Below the pieces are notes generated by a model that ran no database searches, was not told where the DNA came from, and saw only the letters and a list, made by a program, of their open reading frames with translations. The position numbers and the translations under genes are program-made. A stretch of DNA of 64,000 nt from positions 744,001 to 808,000 of the forward strand of contig JAPFBL010000035.1 of the NCBI GenBank assembly GCA_026182355.1, written 5' to 3'. Positions 25,704 to 34,735 of the stretch are shown here, one piece after another. The stretch comes from Hermatobates lingyangjiaoensis (lineage: Eukaryota; Arthropoda; Insecta; Hemiptera; Hermatobatidae). Positions within the stretch are counted from its first letter, which is position 1. The number at the start of each line of letters is the position of its first letter.

Positions 25704-26551
25704 TAAAAGCCACAAAAGCTAAAGGAACTATGGCTTCGCTAGACGTTGAATCACTGTTTACCAATTGCCAGTTCTAGAAACAATAGATATTATTTGTAAT
25801 GTAGCCTACAACCACGCTACGCTACCCCCTCCACCATTTAAACAGAAAATCTTGAAAGAATTACTTATAGCATGTACAACTAAAAATCCATTCTGCCACA
25901 TAGACGGGAGCATGTACTACCAAACGGATGGCGTGGCCATGGGTTCCCCACTTGGGGTCACATTTGCAAATTATTATATGTGCAACCTAGAGAATTCGAT
26001 TATCGCTAGAAATCCAACCTGGAAGCCTCATATATATTGTAGGTACGTTGATGACTGCTTTGTGATGATGGATAAGCCGGAATATATAGATGAGATTAAA
26101 TCTGCTTTTGAAGCTGAATCGGTTTTGAAGTTTACATATGAGATGGAAAACCAACAGTAGCTTAGACTTTCTTGATGTTAAAATAAAGAGTAATGGAGAA
26201 AACCAGACTTTTGTCACTTCAGTGTTTGTAAAGTCTACGAATAGTGGAATACTTTTAAACGCTAAAAGTGAATGCCCTGACAGATATAAGGACGGCATGA
26301 TTAAAACCCTCATTCGAAGAGCGTATAAGACGTCATCTAGTTGGGAATTATTCAAACAAGAAGCAGATAGGCTCAAAGAAGTCCTTATTAACAACGGATA
26401 CAGTAATCGACAATTCGATTCCATCTTGAAAGGTTGCCTGAACAAACTTCATGGTAGTGATATTCAACAGAATCCCGAAAACAAAGGCGCAACACATTTA
26501 GTATATTATAAAAACCAGTTTTCGGAAGCTTATAAAACGATGAACGTATAC
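25690..26551 (+). pseudogene. PLE reverse transcriptase remnant
   Basis: Pieces of a Penelope-type reverse transcriptase lie in three frames. The first (25,690-25,776) ends in ASLDVESLFTN, the finger/palm motif. The second (25,768-26,157) contains DGVAMGSPLGVTFANYYM and the catalytic RYVDDCFV box at about 26,041-26,064. The third (26,138-26,551) contains NSSLDFLDVKI and the thumb region ending in YKNQFSEAYK. The breaks at about 25,770 and 26,145 are frameshifts, and the N-terminal part of the polymerase is missing. The YVDD aspartates are present, but the gene cannot yield a full enzyme. Family assignment rests on SLDVESLFTN, GSPLG and YVDD in order, followed by a GIY-YIG domain. Confidence 0.9.
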
Positions 26552-26696
26552 TAAAAGGAATTATTAAGAATAATACATCATGCCTCAAGCCAGATGACAG
26601 ATTAGAATTACGAATTTACTATGCCAACTCTGCCACTTCAAGAATGGTAATTACGAACAACCCACAAAAGAAAGCAACCCTTCAGAGAACTAATGT

Positions 26697-27086
26697 TGTA
26701 TACGATTTAACTGCAAATTAGGGAACTGCGAGTCCCTACGCTCGAAATATGTTGGTTCCACCACAACCACGCTTTCACGAAGGCTCACCATGCATCTGGC
26801 ATCCGGAGGACCCAAAGAGCACGTTAGGTTAACACATGGAGTGCAATTAACCAGGGAAATGTTAACAGACAATACTGTAATATTACAACAAGAACATGAC
26901 CACACCAGATTGCAAATTTTGGAAGCTATCTTGATCCTTGAAAAGCAACCTAGTATTAACAGCCAAGGAGGAGGATTTTCAAGAATTCTAAAATTATATG
27001 AAGGCAGTCAGAAGGCGAACCAGTCTGGGAGAGGTATAGAAGTTAATCGATTACCTTCCCAGATACAAATGACGGATGGAAGGTAA
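26697..27086 (+). pseudogene. PLE GIY-YIG endonuclease remnant
   Basis: The frame reads FNCKLGNCESL, RSKYVGSTTTTLSRRLTMH, then HDHTRLQILEAILILEKQPS. In PLEs a Cys-rich segment precedes a GIY-YIG nuclease whose second motif here is KYVGSTTTTLSRR, followed by a conserved Glu near LEAILI. It lies 145 bp past the last reverse transcriptase piece, with stops between. The nuclease nicks target DNA for retrotransposition. It is non-functional here because the upstream polymerase is broken. Confidence 0.85.
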
Positions 27087-27230
27087 CCAAGAGCCTGGTG
27101 AAACCTCAACATACCTTTACCTTTGATAACCTCCCTAGTTGTGAATATGTGTTATGGACTCGTTATGTTTATTTTAGTTTATTTTAATTGTTATTCACTT
27201 TTCGATCATTAATAATTTTATATATTCTTT

Positions 27231-27365
27231 AACCTTGAAAATGGTCAACGATGACCGAAACATGTCGGTGTATAGTAATAAAAATTTTGGTGAACTTAGA
27301 ACACTTGAAAAACGGATAAGAAAAAGTGTAAAAGTTAAATTGGGCATTACTTTTAATAAAACGTG
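27231..27365 (+). repeat. PLE 3' terminal repeat with hammerhead-like motif
   Basis: AACC is followed by TTGAAAATGGTC, a hairpin GGTC..GACC, GAAACATGTC and GGTG (27,231-27,270). GAAA-C-AU-G-UC fits a hammerhead with a two-base-pair stem III and a GUC cleavage site, and ACC/GGU could form stem I. The CUGANGA core is replaced by UUGAAAA, so activity is doubtful. Sequence to 27,365 is the mate of the 5' inverted repeat. Confidence 0.6.
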
Positions 27366-27386
27366 TATAAATGAAGGCCTGCTCCC

Positions 27387-27390
<4 letters not shown>

Positions 27391-27426
<36 letters not shown>
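27391..27426. repeat. (TA)n microsatellite at PLE 3' end
   Basis: A pure TA run directly after the PLE terminal repeat. Confidence 0.9.
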
Positions 27427-27428
<2 letters not shown>

Positions 27429-27689
27429 TTCATAAATTATAAATTTAGTTATAAAGTATCATAAATAATATATATTTTAAATGAATATATACATTATTTA
27501 TAAATACATTTATTCGTAATACATTAGAACTTAAATTCAATGTGCAGCATCACGCAGGACTAGTGAATATTAACTAGCTCTTCGTAGTAGTTAATTTTTT
27601 GGTGAAGCCTGTCACAATATACTTGTACTACATACAATATCGTAGTATCCTATACCATATGGATATACTGTCCTTGGTATTCATGCTGA

Positions 27690-28020
27690 GGTGCAGCATT
27701 TGACTGAACCAGCTCAGCATTTACAATCATCCGACCTGGTTAGTCAGGCAGGTCTTTTTGCTAATCACTTTTCCAGTTCAAAAAGAGATAACGGTGTTGG
27801 CCAGAATGGAGGAGTGGCTTTTCTTTGAGGACAAAGTGACCAAGCCAGTCCTTGAGATTCGAAAGCGAGCCCAGTATTGTATCTCGGGACACACTGACCC
27901 ACTGCTCTCCCATTCTCTGCCCAACAATCCCATACTTCACTTTCTCACTGTCACCTTGCATTTCAAGCTCTGCAGGCCCACTGCCTTTTGACACAGTAAT
28001 TCTCCCAGTCAACCCTAGCT
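27690..28020. other. GC-richer segment with open frames on both strands
   Basis: This block is distinctly less AT-rich than its flanks. On the minus strand TTTTAATTCTCAG resembles an acceptor. It leads into a frame containing ITVSKGSGPAELEMQGD and VKYGIVGQRMGEQWVSVS, with a possible GTCAGT donor. The plus strand is open from 27,758 to 27,991. I recognise neither product. Entering in the phase required by the ZP gene hits a stop, so it is not part of that gene. It could be an exon of another gene or a diverged mobile element. Confidence 0.3.
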
Positions 28021-28227
28021 GAGAATTAAAATTTCGCTTAATTCAAGTTCACATCTAAATTATTATCATTCTTAAATTAGTACGAGAAGCTACGTACTAA
28101 CTTAGAAATTTCACTATAAACACTTAAAATAAAAATCAGTATTTCTACCACAGTATAAAATCCTGCTGACTTACTGTAAGGCAACTTTGCTGTACAGTTA
28201 GGTACTTCGGGACACTCAACAAAGCCA

Positions 28228-28312
28228 TAGAAAAACTTTCAACGCTGGAACCAGCAAAAGTGCGAGCTTCTTGGAGGCATTGAAGCTAACTGCTGGGGTA
28301 CTTTAGTACAGA
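28228..28312 (-). repeat. Dispersed repeat, mate at 54.9 kb
   Basis: On the minus strand this reads AAAGTACCCCAGCAGTTAGC, TTCAATGCCTCC.AGAAGCTC and GCACTTTTGCTGG. The plus-strand copy at 54,853-54,912 matches with a few changes and small gaps. There are no protein features; the mobile-element class is unknown. Confidence 0.6.
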
Positions 28313-30378
28313 AGAGGGGAAATACAACCGTTTTTTTTAAGATGCAGTGCTATAGTCACCCTCAAATAATAATAATAATAATAAAGAACTTGTATGCAAT
28401 TACAAAATTCGACTAAAATCTTTAGACCAGTAACATTTCTCCAACAGAGTCACGAACAGAAGGACATATGGGAAAGCGAGACAGATGGTTTGTAGTAAAG
28501 GGTGAAGAGAAAAGGGTATTACAATAGAGTAAACGGCAGAGAAAGGAGAACAAGTAGTGCAAGTCTGGGTGAACAAAGGAAAGAAAATCCCTATCGGCAA
28601 CGTCACGTAAGCACTAGCTGTTGGTCGGATTAATATCAAGTCTGTTTTGTTTAAACCATAACTGACGTTTAAATTATATCAAAATTTAAAAAAAATATAG
28701 GAAAATAGATCCTATAAAATTTGAATATGGTATTATTTTAAATATAGAATAATAGTAAAAATATAGATTTTTATTTCACCTTAAAGTATAGCTATCATAA
28801 AATAAAAATGATTTCGTGTTTATGAGAGATTTAAAGTTATCATGTTCCCAAGGGCCATTTTTGACGTATTTTTGATAATATTGTGTGTGTTTGTGTATTT
28901 TTGTCTGCATGCATCTGTTTCCAAAATTTTGTGAGCTACATGCTACATCGTTTCATCAATCACATTAATATTTTACACAAAAATATTAATTATAATGTAA
29001 AAGCACTCAAGTCTTTTTGGGCATATCCCATCAAGAAAAAGTTACTTTCTTGGTGAAAATATGATTTTAGACATTTTTTGTTTGCTAACCTGCCTAACCT
29101 CTCCTAACTCTGGAGTGTTGAAATATGGGAGCATTATGTAAATGAAAGCAGTATAACTGAAAACAAGATACAAAACATGCAATAACAATAAATTTAATTT
29201 TTGCAATAGAATGTAAACTTTTTGGCTTATGATTAGTTTTGAAAGCTTATGGACACCATGCAGGTCACACCGTTTGGCATACCATAATTAAATTAAAGCT
29301 AAAAATGAACCTTACGAAAGGATGAACTGAATACTTTTTTTTTTAAGTTACATAAGTGGCAAGAGATGCTATGGATGGTATTTTATATGATTTTATAAAA
29401 CTTTCATTAACTCTAAATGATCTATTGCAAAAATTTAAATTTTTTTGCAAAGGTTAACCTAAATTAAGAAGCAGGAATAATATTTTAAAGATAATCAGGG
29501 TACTTCAATAGGCAAAAGCTATAAAAATTGAAACTCTACTTGGAATAATGAATAACCTATTATCCTTGTCTGATTTGTTTACAATGACAGAAATTGTTAA
29601 TGAAATTGTGTTAAACATATCTCTGGTTTTAAAGTTTAATTTAAAAAATTGATCCTTATTTTAAAAAGTTATTATGCTGTGTAAGAATAATACATATTCT
29701 TAAAACTATATGAGCAATCGCCATCCTATACTTTATGATGTACTGTAGAGAGTGAACGATTGGTGTTTAACAAAAATGTTGCAATAAATCTATATGTAAC
29801 ACCCTTTTTACATAAATAATTGTCAGATTTATGTCCTTAGTGTGTTTAAGAACTCAAAGAATCGGCAATTGAACTTGAATTTAGTAAATCTGAATCACTG
29901 TGAGCTTTTGGGAAGGCACTTTTGGTGTACAGCATGGGTCGCCTTCAAATAAATCTGTCTGCCTCAATAAACCAAACAAACTGTTCAGCGATAGACTCGG
30001 CCAAGTTCGGAACCTGACCGTTTTTAAGGACAAATGGCATGTGTTATTAATTTGTGTGTTACATTCATAGTGTACTGAAATATCGTTAAAATTTTATATT
30101 ATATTATAGGTTTTTTTAAATTACACATTTATATATGTTTTTAATTTACGTTATCCAGAAAATTATATTTATATTTTTTATTTTCAAATAATCTAGTATA
30201 ATGTTACACCGTGTTGAAGACCGTTATGTAAGGAGAAGTGTCGTTAGTACGAAAAATGTTTCAAGAAAAAAGAAGGCACTAAATATGGCGTTGTTTTTAA
30301 TGAAATATGTATTGAAGAAGAACCAAGTTCCCAAATAATAATTCCTAACTTCCTAAATTCACAAATGAATATATATAT
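28313..30378. other. AT-rich stretch without a recognised gene
   Basis: It holds an (AAT)n tract at 28,364-28,383 and a small open frame at 28,400-28,639 (minus) without recognisable motifs. Otherwise I see nothing. Confidence 0.4.
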
Positions 30379-30900
30379 ATTACAGATTCAATAATATATC
30401 GACCGTTTGATAGAATAGGTGAGTTCTCTAATCAGGATTTGGTCAATTTTCTAGTATTTCATTTTCTTAGTAAAAAAATTCTTACTTCTGTAGGTTATAT
30501 TGTTTTATGTACCTCTAAAATACTTCTGTTTGTAATGTGCATAAGTTATAACAATCCATTTTCATATTGTTTACATGTTGGAGGTTAATATGTAATTCCT
30601 TATTATCCTTTGTTTGTAGGCCTATGAAAAAGGTTTTAAAATATAACCATTTTCATAGACAGAAATAAGAATTTTTTTTTTAAATAAGAAAATGAAATTT
30701 ACATTGTTGTTCCTTTAAATAATGTAAATTTCATTTTCTTATTTAAAAATAAAAATTCTTACTTCTGCCTATGAAAAAGGTTTTTAAATAAAACCGAAAC
30801 GTTGGCAACGAGAGTTTGATTTTTTATCCTGGAAAATTGACCGAACCCCAATTAGAGAACACACCTATTCTATCAAACGGTCGATATATTATTTAATCTG

Positions 30901-30903
<3 letters not shown>
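30379..30903 (+). repeat. 525-bp fold-back element
   Basis: Terminal arms of about 75 bp (30,379-30,454 and 30,829-30,903) are inverted copies: CAGATTCAATAATATATCGA against TCGATATATTATTTAATCTG, then TTTGATAGAATAGGTG against its complement. An inner palindrome (about 30,640-30,775) repeats the CATTATTTAAAGGA-type arms of the 24.75-kb element. A hammerhead-like motif at 30,767-30,806 has GCC/GGC as stem I, a perfect six-base-pair GGUUUU/AAAACC stem II and GAAACGUU, but a degenerate left core. It is a nested PLE-type terminal repeat pair. Confidence 0.75.

Positions 30904-30985
<82 letters not shown>
30904..30985. repeat. Compound (TA)n(TG)n microsatellite
   Basis: About 37 bp of TA is followed by about 45 bp of GT, directly at the right end of the fold-back element. 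Confidence 0.95.
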
Positions 30986-30987
<2 letters not shown>

Positions 30988-31029
30988 TAGTGTATTAAGT
31001 TGTTGTAGTGATTAAGCTAAGCTTTCGTA

Positions 31030-31240
31030 TGAACAATCACTGATCTTCCGTTGGTAAGCGCAGTGACCTTACCGTTACCATTCATGCCAGTTCTCACGGA
31101 CTCAGTTTCAATGTCAGGTTCTTAGGTAGTTTCCTGATCCTAACGCTAATACGATTTTGAAACTTTCAGAAGAAGCACTTGTTTATCTACTAGATAAGAC
31201 AAGCACTATCTACCCTAGAAGGTAGATCTGCTCCTGGCCT
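31030..31240 (+). repeat. Possible tRNA-derived SINE
   Basis: GTTGGTAAGCGCAGTGACC resembles a tRNA D arm and A box, with GTAAG and CTTAC able to pair. Downstream, GACTCAGTTTCAATGTC resembles a degenerate T arm and B box. The 3' part has a hairpin-like CTACCCTAGAAGGTAG. The unit is decayed and I see no second copy in the window. Confidence 0.3.
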
Positions 31241-31835
31241 TAACCTCAATCGTTAATTATTCTTTATTGTTATATATTTAGTCTTTATACACAATATTAT
31301 AAATTTTAGATTTTAACTTCTTATAATGGAATCTATGATCTTAGAAATTACTATCCAATAAACAAAACGTACTGACAGTGATTTTAGACTGACCTTTTTT
31401 TATATCAGGATATCTTCACTATATTATGTGACAACTATTATATTGCGGTTGTGGAATAGCAGGAATATATGTATGGGTGTGACGAAGTGGTTGTTAAGGA
31501 CGCTTACATCATCAACATATCATGATATTACCTTATTGGAGCCATCGAAGTTTGAAAAAAATTTGAGGAGTATAAACTAGAAAGTTTGCAGGAAAAGCAC
31601 CATTTCATTTTTACCGTAGGATTGAAGAGGAAAATGTCATCAATGCAACGAGTGTATGAGAGGAAATACATTTACGGATGGAGAGAAAACCTTGCTCAAA
31701 CTTTTTTAATAACAAGTTTACAACAACAAAAAAACCATTATTATGCTCATTTAATACCATTAGTTTAAAAGAATGTTTGATGTTGGCGGATAGAGTGACA
31801 GATGAAGTTCCGAACACAAGGAAATATTACGAAAT

Positions 31836-31965
31836 ATCCGAACCCTCATAGTAGTCTATAGAAGTGTAGAGAGAAAAATAAACCATGGAGAAAAAATGCC
31901 TAGGAGTTGGGTATGAAGAAAGACCATTGAAGAGTTGGAGGAAAAGGAAAGTACTTCTGCGTTAA
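31836..31965 (+). repeat. Diverged duplicate, copy 1
   Basis: This matches 32,758-32,885 in the same orientation. Shared blocks are ATCCGAACCC, GGTCTAT or AGTCTAT, GAAAAAATGC or GGAAAATGC, GGGTAT, and AGAC.ATTGAAGAGTTG followed by GGAA and GGAAAGTACTTCTGC. Here the reading frame has stops. I cannot name the element or gene. Confidence 0.55.
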
Positions 31966-32708
31966 CAAGGAGGACTAAAAAAATGAGGTTGTGGGAAGTA
32001 GTCAACAATGACCGAAAATCTCTTTGTAGGAATGAACTGACACAACTTACTTCTATGTTTTGACCGTCAATGTAATCAGGAGTACAAGTAGACTCGTCAA
32101 GCCAAGACTTCTGTTTATGTATAAAAGTATTATGTAATGAACATATCTAATAAAAACATATGTACTTGTTCATAAACTACAGAAATGAATTCAGAAAACC
32201 GATGCTGGCCTTCTATTCAAAACGAAACTAATGTGGTTCTGCTTTAATCACACTAAAGGTTCATAATAAGTGTATTTAATAATTCAATTATATAATCTGG
32301 CACAAATACCTCAATTAGAGAATTGAAGTACTCTATTACTGAACCTTTCGTTTCTATGTATACATAAACTCACAATACTCTACATTTTCTAAAAAAAACC
32401 TTAAATATTGAAGGAAAGGAATATATTGGTATCTTTTTCTCTTAGAATTTTTTTTTTGTTTCCTTTGATTTTGTATTTTCTTGTGTGGTTCAATTATAAT
32501 GATAAAAATCTATGAACCATCTTTAATGGCAAATTTGTTATAAAAATGATATATGACTGCGAAAAAAATTGTCTGACAAGACTTAATAAAATTAAAATTA
32601 ACTGGACACAGATAGAGAAAAACAACTAACATTGATATTTCGTACAGCGAATTCGATTTCAATAAATGCTTTGTTGACTATGTCCTGCAGTGATGGGGCT
32701 AGCTTGAA

Positions 32709-32891
32709 TTGCATGTATCACAAAATAAAGCCTGCCCTCGAAAGGATTCTCACTTACCAAACATCCGAACCCCCAAAGTGGTCTATGAAATCATAGAGGG
32801 AATACCCATGAAGGGAAAATGCATAACGGTAGGGTATAGAGAAAGACTATTGAAGAGTTGCAGGAAATGGAAGTACTTCTGCTCTAAGTAA
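32709..32891 (+). pseudogene. Diverged duplicate, copy 2, with short open frame
   Basis: A 60-codon open frame contains LPNIRTPKVVYEIIEGIPMK and GYRERLLKSCRKWKYF. It overlaps the repeat unit shared with 31,836-31,965. A fragment of a mobile-element protein is the simplest guess, but I recognise no family. Confidence 0.3.
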
Positions 32892-33435
32892 TGCTCGCTG
32901 GTTTTGGTCAATGTCTGCACGATAATAGGAGCCATCGAGGTAGATGCCCCATGGAATCTTGTGATAAGAAGTAAATAGATTGTTTGCATACAATTTACTT
33001 CGCTTGTTTTTTTCAAATATGACGTAATTATATGTATCTTTGTTATATAGTCCATTCTGATTTTTAATGATTTTTTTAATTTCCTTTATTTTATAAGACC
33101 CTGACAAACACTTGTAAAATCGTAACATCAGCAATGAGGATTTGATTTGAGTCTTGAAGTTTGACCGAGCGAACCCTGATTTATTTTAATCCCATATTGT
33201 ACGATGAAAGTCTCGACCGTGTAATTGAAACAAATAAAAATTTTACCAGGACTCGGTCAGTTCATCAAGTTCAAATTAAACTCTCATTACCAACGTTTTT
33301 GTTTTTATTTAAAACTTTTCTATAGGCCTATAAAACAAAGGAAATATAAGAAATAATACAATCATTCAAAAATCAAACATTAATAAAAAGCGCAGAAAGT
33401 TACAATTAAGAAAATACAATAGAAATTTTGACACT

Positions 33436-34152
33436 AGGTTAATGAACTCCCCTCCCAGTTGCTAACGTAGTGCGATACCTGGGGATGTACATCGACAAAC
33501 GACTAACATGGAATCCACATACAAGACTGAAACGACAAGACCTACTGAGACGATACAAGACGCTATCTAGACTTCTTGACAACAGATCAAATCTGACACT
33601 ACAAAACAAAAGACTAATATACACTGCTATACTTAAACCGATCTGGACTTATGGACTAGAAATCTGGGGATCAACCAAGCATTCAAACATCCAAAGAATT
33701 CAAGCAGCCCAATCCAAAATCCTTCGCAAAATTGTGCAAGCTCCCTTCTATGTTTCGAACGATACCATACACAATGATCTTAAAATTCCCTTCATCCACC
33801 AAGAAATCCAATCCCGATACCGCAAATTCCATGAATCTTTGCCCACCACTATAAATCCTTTCATTCACGAATTATCATCTCTCCAGATTCCTAGTAACCC
33901 TATTAGAAGGCTGAAAAGATGTTGGCCCCGAGACCTGCTCTGAAATGTTGGCTGTCAAGTTCACTAGTAGGATGTCAAGTGAAATGTAGGATCACTAGTT
34001 GCAAGTGATCCTAACAGTCTATATGGAGTACTACCAATGGGTGGTTTCTCCACTCTTTATTCGACCTTTATGTAGCATGGATCGTTGTTACTTGTTACCC
34101 CGATAAGGGTAGTTGTAATAGAAAAAAAAAAAAAAAAAAAAAGGTCAATGAA
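33436..34152 (+). mobile_element. 5'-truncated Jockey-type non-LTR retrotransposon
   Basis: An insertion of about 695 bp ends in a poly(A) tail of about 22 bases (34,120-34,141). It is flanked by a near-identical 11-bp target duplication, AGGTTAATGAA (33,436-33,446) and AGGTCAATGAA (34,142-34,152). Only the C-terminal end of the reverse transcriptase plus a 3' UTR remain. It landed in the loop of the 33.2-34.4-kb fold-back element, so it is younger than that element. Confidence 0.9.
33449..33943 (+). pseudogene. Jockey-clade reverse transcriptase C-terminus
   Basis: About 165 codons are open from the truncation point to a stop. VRYLGMYIDKRLTWNPH is the hallmark post-palm motif of Jockey and related arthropod LINEs. 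KRLIYTAILKPIWTYGLEIW and IQRIQAAQSKILRKIV follow, and the frame closes with IPSNPIRRLKRCWPRDLL. The endonuclease, palm with the catalytic aspartates and ORF1 are missing, so it is a dead 5'-truncated copy. The uninterrupted frame suggests a fairly recent insertion. Confidence 0.9.
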
Positions 34153-34441
34153 AGCCAAATGAGTGAATTAAAGCCAAAACATTTGATGTTTCCTCCGGTG
34201 GTCACAGACTGTGCACTTGTTCTCTCACTAACCTATTGTCAATATTTCTATTGATTTTCTTGTTTGTAACTTTTTGCGCTTTTATGTTTGATTTTTGATA
34301 TATTGTATTATTTTTTATATTTCCTCTGTTTTATAGGCCTATGAAAAAGATTTTAAATAAAAACTGAAACGTTAGCAATGAGAGTTTAATTTGAACCTGA
34401 AGAACTGACTGAGTCCTAATAAAATTTCATTTTACTATTAA

Positions 34442-34447
<6 letters not shown>

Positions 34448-34476
<29 letters not shown>
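34448..34476. repeat. (TA)n microsatellite
   Basis: A TA run next to the right end of the fold-back element. Confidence 0.85.
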
Positions 34477-34481
<5 letters not shown>

Positions 34482-34652
34482 TAACTATGCTTGTACTATA
34501 ATTGTATTATAACTATAATATCAGGCTGCTTGCACTGCCTGACAATTGCTGTTTTGTTACCTAAGACATCTGTTTACCAAGGACAATCTTAATCTAGTGT
34601 TGCCAATATGTTCTCTAAAAATAAGTCCGATGCATTCCGAAACCTCCTCTGT

Positions 34653-34735
34653 CCAGCCAAATGAGTGAGTTAAAGCCAAAACATTTGAGGTTTCCTCCGG
34701 TGGTCTGAGGCTGTGCACTTGTTCTTTCATTGACA
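34653..34735 (+). repeat. Second copy of the 34.15-kb loop sequence
   Basis: AGCCAAATGAGTGA.TTAAAGC, CAAAACATTTGA.GTTTCCTC and CGGTGGTC ... CTGTGCACTTGTTCT match 34,152-34,226 in the same orientation. The match continues straight across the Jockey junction as expected for an uninterrupted copy, which supports the insertion model. Confidence 0.7.

Larger units (their letters stand above)
25545..27426 (+). mobile_element. Truncated Penelope-like element (PLE)
   Basis: A 5'-truncated, frameshifted PLE contains reverse transcriptase and GIY-YIG endonuclease remnants in the order typical of the Penelope group. Its 5' flank (25,563-25,703) is the inverted copy of its 3' flank (27,257-27,365). The two are near identical apart from about 33 extra bases in the 5' copy. 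Inverted or partial terminal repeats (pLTRs) are a known feature of these elements. Both ends sit against TA microsatellites (25,545-25,564 and 27,391-27,426). If the ZP gene is real, it lies antisense in an intron. Confidence 0.85.
33242..34433. repeat. Fold-back element split by a Jockey insertion
   Basis: The left arm (33,242-33,435) and right arm (34,232-34,433) are inverted copies. Outer parts share AGGACTCGGTCAGTTC against GAACTGACTGAGTCCT-type sequence, then AAATTAAACTCTCATT. Inner parts share TTTTTGCGCTTTTATG and GTCAATATTTCTATTG. The right arm carries a hammerhead-like block (34,336-34,376) with GGCCTATGAAAAAGA and TGAAACGTTAGC. The loop was interrupted by the retrotransposon at 33,447-34,141. 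Confidence 0.75.

Noticed and set aside
25987..26445. 152-codon minus-strand frame
   Set aside because: It is the shadow of the PLE reverse transcriptase on the opposite strand.
27758..28012. Minus-strand frame as an exon of the ZP gene
   Set aside because: Entering in the phase required between the microexon and the ZP-N exon meets an early stop, and no ZP features are present.
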